From UBA7374 sp049890275 (GTDB lineage Bacteria > Verrucomicrobiota > Verrucomicrobiia > Opitutales > Coraliomargaritaceae), in the NCBI GenBank assembly GCA_049890275.1, contig JBMHBT010000013.1:62001-126000 (forward strand): a DNA stretch of 64,000 nucleotides, written 5' to 3'. This document shows positions 18,493-29,534 of this stretch, piece after piece (position 1 is the first letter of the stretch; each line of letters begins with the position of its first letter). The notes under the pieces were generated by a model. That model was not told where the DNA came from. It was given only the letters and a program-made list of their open reading frames with translations, and did not search any database. The position numbers and the translations under genes were made by a program.

Positions 18493-18690
18493 ATGGAACA
18501 GCCTACACTACCGACTCGCAAAGGTTTTCTGAAAAAGTCCGTGCTCACCTGCGCAGGCTTTTTTGCCGCTACGGGTGCTTCGACAGCTTCAGGCAAGAAG
18601 ACGACCCGCACAGGCCTTGCTGAACGCGTATCCAGCGCGCCGCGCATCCGCGCTGCTGCTGGAACTGTAGCCCATGGATCCGTTCGCTAA
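18493..18690 (+). CDS. Small Tat-signal-like protein heading the ACIII operon
   Basis: A 65-residue open frame ending 33 bases before actA, on the same strand. The N-terminus TRKGFLKKSVLTCAGFFAA resembles a twin-arginine signal (consensus S/T-R-R-x-F-L-K) with RK in place of RR, followed by a hydrophobic stretch and a short, basic, Ala/Arg-rich remainder (about 34 residues). The general build, a tiny protein that is almost all Tat signal, recalls the 'formate dehydrogenase region TAT target' proteins found beside oxidoreductase operons, but I cannot confirm homology. ATG 18493 follows an in-frame TTG at 18490. A real gene is likely given position and signal-like pattern, yet a chance frame is possible. 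Confidence 0.5.
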   Translation: MEQPTLPTRKGFLKKSVLTCAGFFAATGASTASGKKTTRTGLAERVSSAPRIRAAAGTVAHGSVR

Positions 18691-18723
18691 GCTTTTGTTG
18701 GCGCCTTCAACGTGTAGATAATC

Positions 18724-19377
18724 ATGGCAAATGTTTTTCCAAAATGGGCTAACACCGTTCCGGTAAAGGTCATCGTAGCAGTTTTGTTGATCAAAACCGC
18801 CGTTGTCTTGGGTGTGACGTACTACTGCACCCCCAAGTACACACGTGTGGGCTATGCACCGGTACAACCGGTTGGTTTTAGTCACGAGTTACACTCCGGG
18901 CAGTTGGAAATCGATTGCCGTTACTGCCACACCTACGTGGATCGCGCCGGGCATTCAAATATCCCGGGGACGAATGTATGTATGTCTTGCCACAGCATGG
19001 TGCGTAAAGACGACCCACAACTCGCGGTTGTGCGGGAGAGCTATGAATCCGGTGAGCCTATTCCATGGGTGCGGATTCATAAAGTGCCTGACTACGTGTA
19101 TTTTAACCACTCTGTGCACGTAAACCGTGGTGTCAGTTGTGTGGAGTGCCATGGTCGAGTCGATCAGATGGAGGTCGTCCATCATGATAAGCCTTTAAGT
19201 ATGGGCTTCTGTTTAGAATGCCACCGCAACCCGGAAGATTACATCCGTCCGGTCGAGGAAGTTTACAACCTCGATTGGGAGCGCCCAACCGGCCCAGAGG
19301 CGGAGAAGGAATTTGAAGGTTTTGTCCACGACTGGAAAGTCAATCCGCCGCAAAGCTGTTCTGGCTGCCACCGCTAA
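18724..19377 (+). CDS. actA: Alternative complex III subunit ActA, pentaheme cytochrome c
   Basis: A 217-residue periplasmic cytochrome anchored by one N-terminal helix (VIVAVLLIKTAVVLGVTYY). Five CxxCH heme sites are visible: CRYCH, CMSCH, CVECH, CLECH and CSGCH, the last ending the protein. This count and size match ActA of alternative complex III (menaquinol:cytochrome c/oxidase oxidoreductase, studied in Rhodothermus marinus and Flavobacterium johnsoniae), where it takes electrons from ActB. The GFSHELHSGQLEIDCRYCH start of the heme region is typical of the family. It is followed after 15 bases by actB. Maturation would rely on ResB-CcsA encoded at 9-12 kb. Confidence 0.93.
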   Translation: MANVFPKWANTVPVKVIVAVLLIKTAVVLGVTYYCTPKYTRVGYAPVQPVGFSHELHSGQLEIDCRYCHTYVDRAGHSNIPGTNVCMSCHSMVRKDDPQLAVVRESYESGEPIPWVRIHKVPDYVYFNHSVHVNRGVSCVECHGRVDQMEVVHHDKPLSMGFCLECHRNPEDYIRPVEEVYNLDWERPTGPEAEKEFEGFVHDWKVNPPQSCSGCHR

Positions 19378-19392
19378 CCGAGAGATTTCTTG

Positions 19393-22300
19393 ATGAACGA
19401 TTCCCACACATCCGGCCCACGTTATTGGAAAAGCCTTGACGATCTTGCAGAAACTCCCGCTTTCAAAGATTGGGTAGAGAGCGAATTTCCTGCTGGTGCA
19501 TCTGAAATGCAAGGGGTGAACCGCCGCCAATTTATGAAGGTCATGGCGGCTTCATTTGGTCTTGCTGGTATGGGTGTTGCCGGTTGCCGCAGGCCAGAAC
19601 AGTTAATTCTGCCTTACTCCAAGCAGCCGGAAAACTTAATACCCGGAGTACCGGTTTATTACTGCTCCTCTCAGCCGGGTGCTCGAGACAACACACCGGT
19701 TATTGTCGAAACGCACACCGGTCGCCCGACGAAGATCGAAGGCAATCCAAGCTACTTGCCGTATGGAGGCGGAACAACTGCCCAGTCTCAAGCGAGTGTT
19801 CTGGATCTCTACGATCCGGATCGGGCAAAGAGAAGCACAGAAGCGGGTGCTACGCTGACTCCTGCGACTGTTCGTGACCGTCTTGAGGCAATTCGTCAAA
19901 AGCATCTCGAAGATCAAGGTGAAGGGTTGCTCTTTTTGGCGGAGGCCAGCACTTCCCCCAGCCGCGCTCGCCTCGTTCAGGAGATAAAGAAAACTTTTCC
20001 GAAGGCTACTTGGGCCGAATACACTCCGATCGACGAGACTGCATCCGAGCAAGCTGCTTCGGCTGTATTCGGGAAGCCCCTGCGCCAACTTCCCGACTTT
20101 GCTGCTGCCCATCGTATCGTATCGCTTGATGCCGATTTTCTCGCTTCCGGCGAAGGTCATCTCAGTGGTATGCGTGGATTTGCCAAGACTCGCAAGGTCA
20201 AGGATGCGAAGGACGCTGATAAGATGAGTCGTCTCTACTCGATTGAGAGTACGCTGACTTCTACCGGTTCTGCTGCAGACCATCGTCTGCGCTTGGCTGC
20301 ATCGGAAATTCCTGCTTTTGCGGCTGCCTTAGCGGTAGAAGTATATCAGCAAAAGCATCTCAATGCTCCGTTTATAGACAGCTTGAAGAAAATTGCTGCT
20401 TCAGTTGAACTGGATCCACGTTGGGTCTTTGAATGTGCTGAAGATTTGGTTTTGAACCCGGGTAAAGCACTCGTAGTTGCCGGTGAGCACCTGCCGATTG
20501 AAGTTCATGCCGTGGTGATCGCTCTCAATCAAGCTCTCCAGGCTCCGGTTCGCTATGTTTCTATTCCGGAAGGAGCGGCAACGATCGAGACTGCAGTGGC
20601 TCGTCTCAATTCTGGTTCTGTACAGACACTCTGCATTCTTGGGGGGAACCCGATTTTTGACGCGCCCGCCGATTTAGACTGGCCTGCTGCACAAGCCAAA
20701 GCCGAGGAAACACTCTATCTTGGCGCGAGTGCCAATGAGACAGCGGAGCAAAGCCAGCTTTTTATCGCCCGCTCTCACTATTTGGAAACATGGGGGGATG
20801 GTCGCACTCTGGACGGTGTTCTAGTACCGGTGCAGCCCATGATTGAACCACTTTTTTCAACCTTTAATGAATTGGAGGTTTTGGCTCGGCTGAGTGGAAG
20901 TGTCACGACGGATGCTCATTCGATCGTCCAAAAAACTTTCCAAGCGCTTGGCGGAAAGGATTTCAACAAGTTCCTCTCAGACGGCTTGCTTGCGGAAAGT
21001 TCTTTCGATGCATTCAAGGCAAAGGCAGCTCCAGAACAGTTGTTCGCAGCCATCACGCGCAATGATCTTTCGGCCCCTTCGCTGAGTGCTTCTCAGTTGG
21101 AAATTCGTTTCAAGCCCAGTTCTCATGCCGGGGATGGTCGTTTCGCCAATAACGGCTGGATGATGGAATGCCCGGATCCCATGACGAAGTTGACCTGGGA
21201 TAATCCAATTCTCATTAGTCCGCGACTGGCAAAAGAATTGGAGGCAGAGTCTGGAATCGCCATTTTCCCTGCAAGTAAGCCGATGAATGATGCTTCTGCA
21301 TTTTTCGAAGGAGCCAAAGGAACACAGCAGTTAAACAAATCCGAGTTTGATAAAGGCAAGGAAAGTTCTGTTTTTGCTGAGTTATCCATTGGCGGACGCA
21401 CAGTAAAAGCACCGATTCATGTGCAGCCGGGCTTAGCAAACTACACAGTTGAACTTCCGCTCGGTATGGGACGCACTCGTTCCGGACGGGTCGGTAATGG
21501 CGTCGGTTTTGACTATTACCCTCTGCGGGGAACAACCGCCGCTGGCTATGCTACTGGAGCCACTCTCAAGCTGACTCGTGAGACGTATCTTTTGGCCAAC
21601 ACCCAAGAGCACTGGTCAATGGAGGGGCGTGCGATTGTCCGCGAGGCTAATGCTTCTTATTACGTCAAAAACCCTGACTTTGCTAATAAGATGGGTGTTG
21701 AGTCGCACGCGCCGGCCAACTACGGCAAGTACGATAAGAAGTCGTTGCAAGAGAAGTCACAGTTTAACTACCGTGGAAACTCTGCTTACGAGCACCCGAC
21801 TTTCGCTGACCCGGATCCCAACGTGAAGGTTTGGCAGGGCAACAAAGATAAGTTCCCCAAGACCCAGCAGTGGGGTATGGCGATTGATCTGAATTCCTGT
21901 TTTGGTTGCTCCGCCTGCGTGGTCGCTTGTCAAAGCGAGAATAACATCCCCATTGTAGGCAAGGATCAGGTCTTGCGTGGACGTGAAATGCACTGGATGC
22001 GTCTAGACCGCTATTTTTCAGCGCGTGATTACGATCAGAGCGAAGTTCCCGAAGACGTACAGGTCTCCTTTATGGGCATGCTCTGCCAACACTGTGAAAA
22101 TGCTCCCTGTGAAAGTGTTTGTCCGGTCAATGCCACTGTGCACGACAAGCAGGGTCTCAACGTGATGGCCTACAACCGCTGCGTTGGCACTCGTTATTGC
22201 GCCAATAACTGCGCTTACAAAGTGCGTCGCTTCAACTTCTTCGACTGGAATAAACGCAAAATCGGTGACTTCTACAAGGGTCCTCTCGGACCGGTAGATG

Positions 22301-22762
22301 AGCCGGAATTGGAGAAAATGCAGAAGAATCCGAATGTGACTGTCCGCATGCGCGGTGTCATGGAAAAGTGTACTTTCTGCACCCAGCGTATCGAAGCTGC
22401 TAAGATCGAGCAAAAACGTCTGGCTGGTGCCTCCGCAGACATTGCAGTCAAGGATGGTTCTATTAAAACAGCCTGTCAGCAGGTTTGCCCTACGGACGCG
22501 ATTACTTTTGGTGATATTGCCGACCCGGAATCGGAAGTTTCCAAGGTAAAGACCAGCGACCGCGACTACTCGGTGCTGGGCTATCTCAACAATCGTCCCC
22601 GCACGACTTATCTCGCCCGCTTGCGCAATCCGAACACGCACATGCCGGACTACTACGAAAAACCTTTCGCCTACGCGCAGTACGATGAGCGTTATGGGCA
22701 TGGCTCCAGTCACGAATCGCACGGCGCTTCGCATGACCATTCCCACGACCACGACCATGGCC

Positions 22763-22773
<11 letters not shown>
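19393..22773 (+). CDS. actB: Alternative complex III subunit ActB, molybdopterin-oxidoreductase-like and iron-sulfur fusion
   Basis: An 1126-residue subunit. The N-terminus carries the extended Tat signal of this family (VNRRQFMKVMAASFGLAGM, twin Arg near residues 44-45). A molybdopterin-oxidoreductase-like part without evident cofactor ligands follows to about residue 800. The C-terminal ferredoxin-like part has cysteines in CFGCSACVVACQ, CQHCENAPCESVCP, CVGTRYCANNCAY, CTFCTQR and CQQVCP; I count 15, which fits three [4Fe-4S] clusters plus one [3Fe-4S], as reported for ACIII. The protein ends in a His-rich tail (SHDHSHDHDHGHDH). A TTG at 19390 precedes ATG 19393. The end overlaps actC by 11 bases. 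Confidence 0.95.
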
Positions 22774-24255
<1,482 letters not shown>

Positions 24256-24256
<1 letters not shown>

Positions 24257-24795
24257 TGGCTCAAGCGGAACAAACATACGGATTGATTGCATCCTTCAAG
24301 GATACGCCTGCATTCTTCCATGCTGCGGAAAAGGTTCGCGACGCAGGTTACAAGAAGTGGGACACTTACTCTTCATTCCCCGTGCATGGTATGCCGGAAG
24401 CACAAGGGCAACCTCGCTCTAAAGTGCCGATCTTTACCTTTTGCGGGGGGCTTACCGGCTTCATCATCGGTACGCTCATGGTCTGGTACATGAATTACTT
24501 CGATTATCCTCTGATTGTCGGAGGCAAGCCTTTGTTCAGCCCGATTTTTCCTTTTCCTGTCATGTATGAGTTGACCATCCTGCTCTCTGCCTTTGGCACG
24601 CTCGGTGGTATGTTCATTACCAATCTGTTGCCTCAGCACTACAATCCGCTCTTCAACAGCGAGCGTTTTCTGGAAGTTTCCGGTGACCGCTTGGTCATTG
24701 CCATCGAGTCGCGCGATCCGCAATTCGATTCACAAGCAACCCGCCGTTTTCTTGAGGAAATCGGTGGTACTGACATCGAGGAGGTAAACGCCTAG
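24256..24795 (+). CDS. actD: Alternative complex III subunit ActD (DUF3341)
   Basis: A 179-residue protein with the DUF3341 pattern: N-terminal YGLIASFKDTPAFFHAAEKV, then YSSFPVHGM, and two transmembrane helices, about residues 60-80 (TFCGGLTGFIIGTLMVWYM) and 97-120 (PVMYELTILLSAFGTLGGMF). In ACIII, ActD is a peripheral-plus-membrane subunit without cofactors. The N-terminal region also resembles ferredoxin-like regulatory folds. Coupled to actC by a one-base overlap and followed by actE after nine bases. Confidence 0.93.
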
Positions 24796-24804
24796 ATTAC
24801 AGCC

Positions 24805-25458
24805 ATGCGCATCTTTCTCATCATCTACGCCTTTGTTATCGTCGCTGCAGTGTCGATCCTCGGCTTTCGCGGTTCGCTCTCACGCAAGACTCCCATTGAA
24901 GTCTTTCCGGATATGGATCGCCAAGCGAAGTACAAGCCGCAGGCTGCCAACAGTTTCTTTGACGATGCCCGGAATGATCGCCCTGTGCCGGCAAACACCG
25001 TGGCCCGTGGTAACTACCACAATCAAAAAGAAGTTTTTTCGGAAACCTATGCGGAAAACTCGAAGTCGGATACTATCTTTCTCACCGGTAAGAAACTAGA
25101 CGGCTCATTCACCCAGACCATGCCGATTTCTGCGAGTAACGAATTGATGCAACTGGGTCGGGAAAAGTACGATATTTTCTGTACAGCTTGTCACGGAGCG
25201 GCGGGTGATGGCAACGGAGTGACCAAGCCTTACGGTATACTTGCTGCCAGTTACCATGATGATCGCCTTCGGGGTGAGACCGACGGATATCTCTACGAGG
25301 TCATTTCCAACGGGAAGGGTCTCATGTATGGTCTAAAAGATCGGATTACTCCGGAAGAACGCTGGGCAATCGTGCTCTACATGCGGGCGCTTCAGTTATC
25401 ACAAAATGCTCCGGCAGATTTTCTATCTGATGAACAACGGAAGGAGTTTGGATTGTAA
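24805..25458 (+). CDS. actE: Alternative complex III subunit ActE, monoheme cytochrome c
   Basis: A 217-residue cytochrome with an N-terminal hydrophobic anchor (IFLIIYAFVIVAAVSILGF) and one heme-binding site, CTACHGAAGDGNG, near residue 128. MYGLKDRITPEERWAIVLYM near residue 175 gives a possible distal Met and the usual helix after it. The segment FPDMDRQAKYKPQA after the anchor is typical of ActE. It takes electrons from the ActA chain and passes them to the terminal oxidase or a soluble cytochrome. It lies nine bases after actD and three before actF. Confidence 0.93.
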   Translation: MRIFLIIYAFVIVAAVSILGFRGSLSRKTPIEVFPDMDRQAKYKPQAANSFFDDARNDRPVPANTVARGNYHNQKEVFSETYAENSKSDTIFLTGKKLDGSFTQTMPISASNELMQLGREKYDIFCTACHGAAGDGNGVTKPYGILAASYHDDRLRGETDGYLYEVISNGKGLMYGLKDRITPEERWAIVLYMRALQLSQNAPADFLSDEQRKEFGL

Positions 25459-25461
25459 GCC

Positions 25462-26736
25462 ATGACTACGGACGCTCATAACTCCAATATCAAACGAACC
25501 GCCGGTATCGCCTTGATTGTCGGCCTGATCGGTATCGCCATCGCAGCCTTTGGTTTTTATCAGGGCTACAGCAGTGGTGATTCTCGCCCGTTAATGAGTT
25601 GGCTCATCGGAATTGCCTTCTGGCTCTCTATAGCGGTGGGGATGCTTTTCCTAACTCAAATCTGGTACGTCTTCCACGCTCGCTGGCCGGTTATTATCCG
25701 TCGCCAGTGTGAGCATGCCTTTGCCGCTTTTCCTGTGCTCTTTATTCTCTTCATCCCGCTTCTACTAGTTACCTTCAGCGCGGATCAAGCAGGGCTTCTA
25801 TGGCAGTGGCTCGACGGTGCGAATCCACTTCCCGGTCACGGTACAGTTGGTGAGGATCCACTCTATCAGTGGAAATCACCTTATCTAAACCACACATTCT
25901 TTATTATCCGCTCGGTACTCGTATTTGGTGTTTTCATCGGGATTGCTTTCCTTCTGCGCAAATTCTCCTTCGATACGGATACGACTGGTAACGCCAATAA
26001 CACCCACATGGCCCGTCGACTCTCCAGTGCCGGCCTTTTCCTTTGCGCAATATTTGCAACCGTAGGTGCGATTGATTGGTTCAAATCATTAGAGTATCAC
26101 TGGTTCTCTACCATGTATGGAGTCTGGTTCTTTGCTGCTTCCATGCGGGCGGCTTTAAGTGCGCTCATCATCCTCTGCATAATTCTAGCTACAAAAGGTT
26201 ACCTAAAAGGTATCCTGAAGCAGGCACACCGCTACGACATCGGTTGTCTCATGCTCACCTTTACGATCTTCTGGGCCTATATCAGTTTCTCCCAGTACTT
26301 CCTTATCTATAATGCCAACATTCCCGAGGAAACCTTCTGGTATAACATTCGTGAGAAGAACTTTACCGGCGAATTAAACAGTTGGTGGTGGGTCAGCATG
26401 GGCTTGATTTTTGGTCACTTCCTCACCCCTTTTCTTATCCTTCTCTGGTACAAGACCAAAGTTGTTGCTTGGCGCTCCATCGCCATTGCCGCATGGATTC
26501 TCTGCTTCCACCTTCTCGATCTCTACTGGAATATTGTTCCCGGGAAGCTCGCCGATCCCGATGCTCATGGTGCCGGTTACTTGGTTCGCCAGTTTTCGAT
26601 TTCTGTCTTTGATATCGCCGCAATTGTCGGTGTCGGCGGTCTCTGCATCTGGGCCTTCTGCAACAGCACGAAAAAGGCCGAGCCCATTCCCGTGCGCGAT
26701 CCTAACATCGTAAAGTCTCTCAACTACGCGGAGTAA
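25462..26736 (+). CDS. actF: Alternative complex III subunit ActF, polytopic membrane protein
   Basis: A 424-residue membrane protein with around ten helices, the shorter NrfD-like paralogue of ActC in alternative complex III. Recognisable stretches include FPVLFILFIPLLLVTF, WKSPYLNHTFFIIRSVL, IFATVGAIDWFKSLEYHWFS and YISFSQYFLIYNANIPEE, the last two strongly conserved in the family. ActF pairs with ActC to form the membrane core and may take part in proton movement. It starts three bases after actE and the next small gene begins eight bases after it, so the operon continues toward the oxidase genes. Confidence 0.94.
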   Translation: MTTDAHNSNIKRTAGIALIVGLIGIAIAAFGFYQGYSSGDSRPLMSWLIGIAFWLSIAVGMLFLTQIWYVFHARWPVIIRRQCEHAFAAFPVLFILFIPLLLVTFSADQAGLLWQWLDGANPLPGHGTVGEDPLYQWKSPYLNHTFFIIRSVLVFGVFIGIAFLLRKFSFDTDTTGNANNTHMARRLSSAGLFLCAIFATVGAIDWFKSLEYHWFSTMYGVWFFAASMRAALSALIILCIILATKGYLKGILKQAHRYDIGCLMLTFTIFWAYISFSQYFLIYNANIPEETFWYNIREKNFTGELNSWWWVSMGLIFGHFLTPFLILLWYKTKVVAWRSIAIAAWILCFHLLDLYWNIVPGKLADPDAHGAGYLVRQFSISVFDIAAIVGVGGLCIWAFCNSTKKAEPIPVRDPNIVKSLNYAE

Positions 26737-26743
26737 CAATAAG

Positions 26744-27049
26744 ATGTCCGAAAAAGAACCCTCTTCTATTAATCAGCTCTACACCTTTCTCGGGTGTCTT
26801 GGAGCCATTGCTTCCTTCGCGCTGATTGCCTTTATTGCTTATCTGCCCCAACAGGCAGATCCAGCCGATCAGGCTGTTAAGGAGCAGCGACAAATCAAGG
26901 CAGATGAAGCCCGTGCCGCAGGCAAGGCCAAACTCGAGTCCTACGCTGTAGTCAACGCAGAAAAGGGAATTGTCCGTATCCCTGTCGATTCCGCAATGGA
27001 TGCTGTGGTGCAACAGTACCGCAACAACCCCTCTGTTCCGGCACAGTAA
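26744..27049 (+). CDS. Small one-helix protein between ACIII and cbb3 genes
   Basis: A 101-residue protein with one helix near residues 12-35 (LGCLGAIASFALIAFIAYL), then a charged, Ala/Lys-rich possible coiled coil (DQAVKEQRQIKADEARAAGK) and a C-terminal piece YAVVNAEKGIVRIPVDSAM. The last motif, G-I-V-R-I-P-x-D-x-A-M, is one I associate with small subunits beside ACIII and oxidase operons, but I cannot name the family with certainty. Its place suggests an accessory subunit of the ACIII complex (ActG-like by position only) or a link between ACIII and the oxidase. Confidence 0.7.
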   Translation: MSEKEPSSINQLYTFLGCLGAIASFALIAFIAYLPQQADPADQAVKEQRQIKADEARAAGKAKLESYAVVNAEKGIVRIPVDSAMDAVVQQYRNNPSVPAQ

Positions 27050-27070
27050 TTAAGTATTTTTCCTTTCGTT

Positions 27071-27286
27071 ATGTCCGTAGAAAATTATCTATCGCTGCTG
27101 CCTTTGCTGCTGCTCGCGATCTTTTTCTTCGGTGTAGCCATATCTATGTTTTATTGGTCGGCCAAAAAGGGGCAGCTGAAGAATTTTGACCAGCAGGCAC
27201 GAGTTATTTTTACCGAGGAAGAACCGGAAGGTGAAATCTCCGACCATTTCCCTTCCGAAAAACATACTTCGCATAAAACCAACTGA
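27071..27286 (+). CDS. ccoS: cbb3 oxidase maturation protein CcoS
   Basis: A 71-residue protein with one N-terminal helix (LLPLLLLAIFFFGVAISMFYW) followed by SAKKGQLKNFDQQARVIFTEEE, closely matching the CcoS/FixS pattern (short helix, then W-x-x-K/R-x-G-Q-F-x-D-x-x-x-x-A-x-x-I). CcoS is needed to insert heme and copper into the cbb3 oxidase core. It sits 101 bases before ccoN and 21 after the small one-helix gene. This supports calling the following oxidase cbb3-type. Confidence 0.85.
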   Translation: MSVENYLSLLPLLLLAIFFFGVAISMFYWSAKKGQLKNFDQQARVIFTEEEPEGEISDHFPSEKHTSHKTN

Positions 27287-27387
27287 AACAACAGATTACC
27301 ACGCTTAATGATTCTAACGGTTCGCGACTAACGAGTTGTTTCTACAATCAAGCTGCTCCATCCTTCGAAAGTAACGAAATTTAATTG

Positions 27388-28875
27388 ATGAACGCATCCG
27401 TCACAGCCTCAAACCGGCAATCGTCTCATCCGTACACTGCGGAAGACGCTACGATCCGTACCGAATTGAGTGTGATTGACCGCTCCATCCGCTCGGCTTC
27501 TCTTTTTTTTACGATTTCTGCCGTGCTCTGGCTTCTGATCGGTACCGTCTTTGCTCTGATTGCAGCAATCAAGATGCACAGCCCAGAGTTTCTCGCCGGT
27601 TTCGAAGCAGCGACCTTTGGCCGAGTTCGCTCGGCACACCTCAATGCGGTTGCTCTAGGGTGGAGTAACAATGCGGTCTATGCCCTCTGCCTCTGGATTA
27701 TGGCACGTCTTTGCCGTTCTCCCATTCGTCATGGTGGGCTCCTGATTATTGCCGGAGTCTTTTGGAACCTCGGCGTTTCCCTCGGCATATTTGGAATACT
27801 CCGCGGTGACCTGACTTCAGTCGAATGGTTGGAGATCCCCGTCTATGCCACGCCACTGCTCGCAATCTCTTATATTCTGATCGGTATTTGGGGCATCATT
27901 GCATTTCGTTTCCGTCGTGGTGATCACGTCTACGTCTCCCAATGGTATTTTCTTGCCGGCCTTTTCTGGTTTCCCTGGCTCTACGTTGTCGCTGTCCTGA
28001 TGATCCTCTGGGCACCGGCTCAAGGCGTCGTTCAGTCTGTTGTCAACTGGTGGTTCGGGCACAATGCGCTCGGTCTATGGTATACTCCGATGGCACTGGG
28101 GGCTGCCTATTACCTGATCCCCAAGGTCTTGGGCCGACCCATCTACTCTTACTACTTATCCGTACTCGGCTTTTGGTCCCTCGCGCTCTTTTACAATTGG
28201 GCAGGTATTCACCATCTCATCGGTGGCCCCGTGCCGGTATGGCTCGTCTCTGCTGGTATTGTTGCCTCCATCATGATGGTCGTCCCTGTCGTTGTTGTCG
28301 GAATCAATCATCACCTCTCGGTCGTCGGATTGCACAAAGAAGGCTGGCGTAGCCCGACCATTCGGTTCGTTGTTTTCGGTGCGGTTAATTACACGCTGGT
28401 CAGTTTGATTGGCTCCGCCATGTCCCTGCGTGATGTCAACCTCATTACTCACTTTACTCACTTTACAGTGGGGCACGCCCACCACGGCGTATACGCCTTT
28501 TTCACCATGATTATGTTTGGTGGTATTTATTACATGATGCCACGTATGCTCCACCGCGAATGGCCTTCCGCCAAGCTCATACAGATTCATTTCTGGGGTA
28601 GCGGTATCGGTATTCTCGTCATGGTAGTCGCCCTGCAGGTTGGTGGTTGGTACCAAGGCTTGGAGATGAACAACGCAGAGATTCCTTTTCTGGAGATTGT
28701 TCAAAATACCGTGCCTTGGCTGAAAGCCCGTACGGTATCCGGAGTACTGATTACAATCGGCCACATCGCCTTTGCCATTAATTTCTTCTGGATGCTCTTC
28801 GCTGCCGGTGCGGTACGTGCCAAGAGCGGGCCTACACTACTTGAATCCAGCTCAGGAAAGGAGGCAGCCGGATGA
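27388..28875 (+). CDS. ccoN: cbb3-type cytochrome c oxidase subunit I
   Basis: The 495-residue catalytic subunit of the C-family heme-copper oxidase, reducing oxygen to water. About twelve helices. Histidine-bearing segments include RSAHLNAVALGW (helix II heme ligand), WFGHNALGLW, NWAGIHHLIGGPVP (CuB ligands), and HFTVGHAHHGVYAFF (heme ligands). ATG 27388 is preceded by an in-frame TTG at 27385. The 101-base gap after ccoS is the only sizeable break in the run and could hold an internal promoter, though none is obvious. The stop overlaps ccoO by four bases (ATGA). Confidence 0.93.
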   Translation: MNASVTASNRQSSHPYTAEDATIRTELSVIDRSIRSASLFFTISAVLWLLIGTVFALIAAIKMHSPEFLAGFEAATFGRVRSAHLNAVALGWSNNAVYALCLWIMARLCRSPIRHGGLLIIAGVFWNLGVSLGIFGILRGDLTSVEWLEIPVYATPLLAISYILIGIWGIIAFRFRRGDHVYVSQWYFLAGLFWFPWLYVVAVLMILWAPAQGVVQSVVNWWFGHNALGLWYTPMALGAAYYLIPKVLGRPIYSYYLSVLGFWSLALFYNWAGIHHLIGGPVPVWLVSAGIVASIMMVVPVVVVGINHHLSVVGLHKEGWRSPTIRFVVFGAVNYTLVSLIGSAMSLRDVNLITHFTHFTVGHAHHGVYAFFTMIMFGGIYYMMPRMLHREWPSAKLIQIHFWGSGIGILVMVVALQVGGWYQGLEMNNAEIPFLEIVQNTVPWLKARTVSGVLITIGHIAFAINFFWMLFAAGAVRAKSGPTLLESSSGKEAAG

Positions 28876-29534
28876 AAAACATCGCACTTCTCTTCTGCGG
28901 TATCCTCTTCACCATCGCCTTTTCCTACACCGGTCTGATCCTAGCTAGTCAGCTCCAGTTTGGTTCGCTACTGCAAACTACTGCCGAACTCGATGAGGAC
29001 GGTAAGCAGATGGAGGGTGATCCTCTTTTTCCTCGTCGTGAAAGTGGTATCGCCTTGCAGGGGAAGCAGGTCTACATCGACCTCGGGTGTATCTATTGTC
29101 ACAGTCAACAGATCCGTCGGGATGGTTACGGCGCTGATATTGATCGTGGTTGGGGTCTTCGCGCCACTGTCGCCCGCGACTATATCATGCAGGATCGTGT
29201 TCTGCTCGGTACCATGCGTACGGGCCCAGACCTCGCTCACGTCGGTGGACGTTTTGCTGGAGACGGTGGGCGCGAATGGCACCACCAGCACCTCTACAAC
29301 CCGCAGCTCACCTCCAAAGGTTCTATTATGCCGCCGTACCCATTCCTCTATGAAGTGCGCGAAATTGAAGGTCAGCCCTCTCCCGATGCGGTGAAGATTC
29401 CCGAAGACTCTCCTTACAGCCCCGGGCCCGGCTACGAAGTCATTCCAACTCGTCGCGCTGTAGCCCTTGTTGAATATTTATTGAGCCTGAAGGTTGACTA
29501 TAGCCTGCCTGAGGCACCCATTCTGGACCAATGA
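28872..29534 (+). CDS. ccoO: cbb3 oxidase monoheme cytochrome c subunit II
   Basis: A 220-residue CcoO/FixO protein. One N-terminal helix (IALLFCGILFTIAFSYTGL), then a cytochrome c domain with heme site CIYCHSQQIR near residue 73, and family motifs RDYIMQDRVLLGTMRTGPDL and IMPPYPFLYE, with the Met of IMPPYPFL as likely axial ligand. It starts inside the ccoN stop (ATGA) and ends in the same way on ccoP, showing tight coupling. A fused CcoNO does not apply here, since separate stops and starts are clear. Confidence 0.94.
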   Translation: MKNIALLFCGILFTIAFSYTGLILASQLQFGSLLQTTAELDEDGKQMEGDPLFPRRESGIALQGKQVYIDLGCIYCHSQQIRRDGYGADIDRGWGLRATVARDYIMQDRVLLGTMRTGPDLAHVGGRFAGDGGREWHHQHLYNPQLTSKGSIMPPYPFLYEVREIEGQPSPDAVKIPEDSPYSPGPGYEVIPTRRAVALVEYLLSLKVDYSLPEAPILDQ

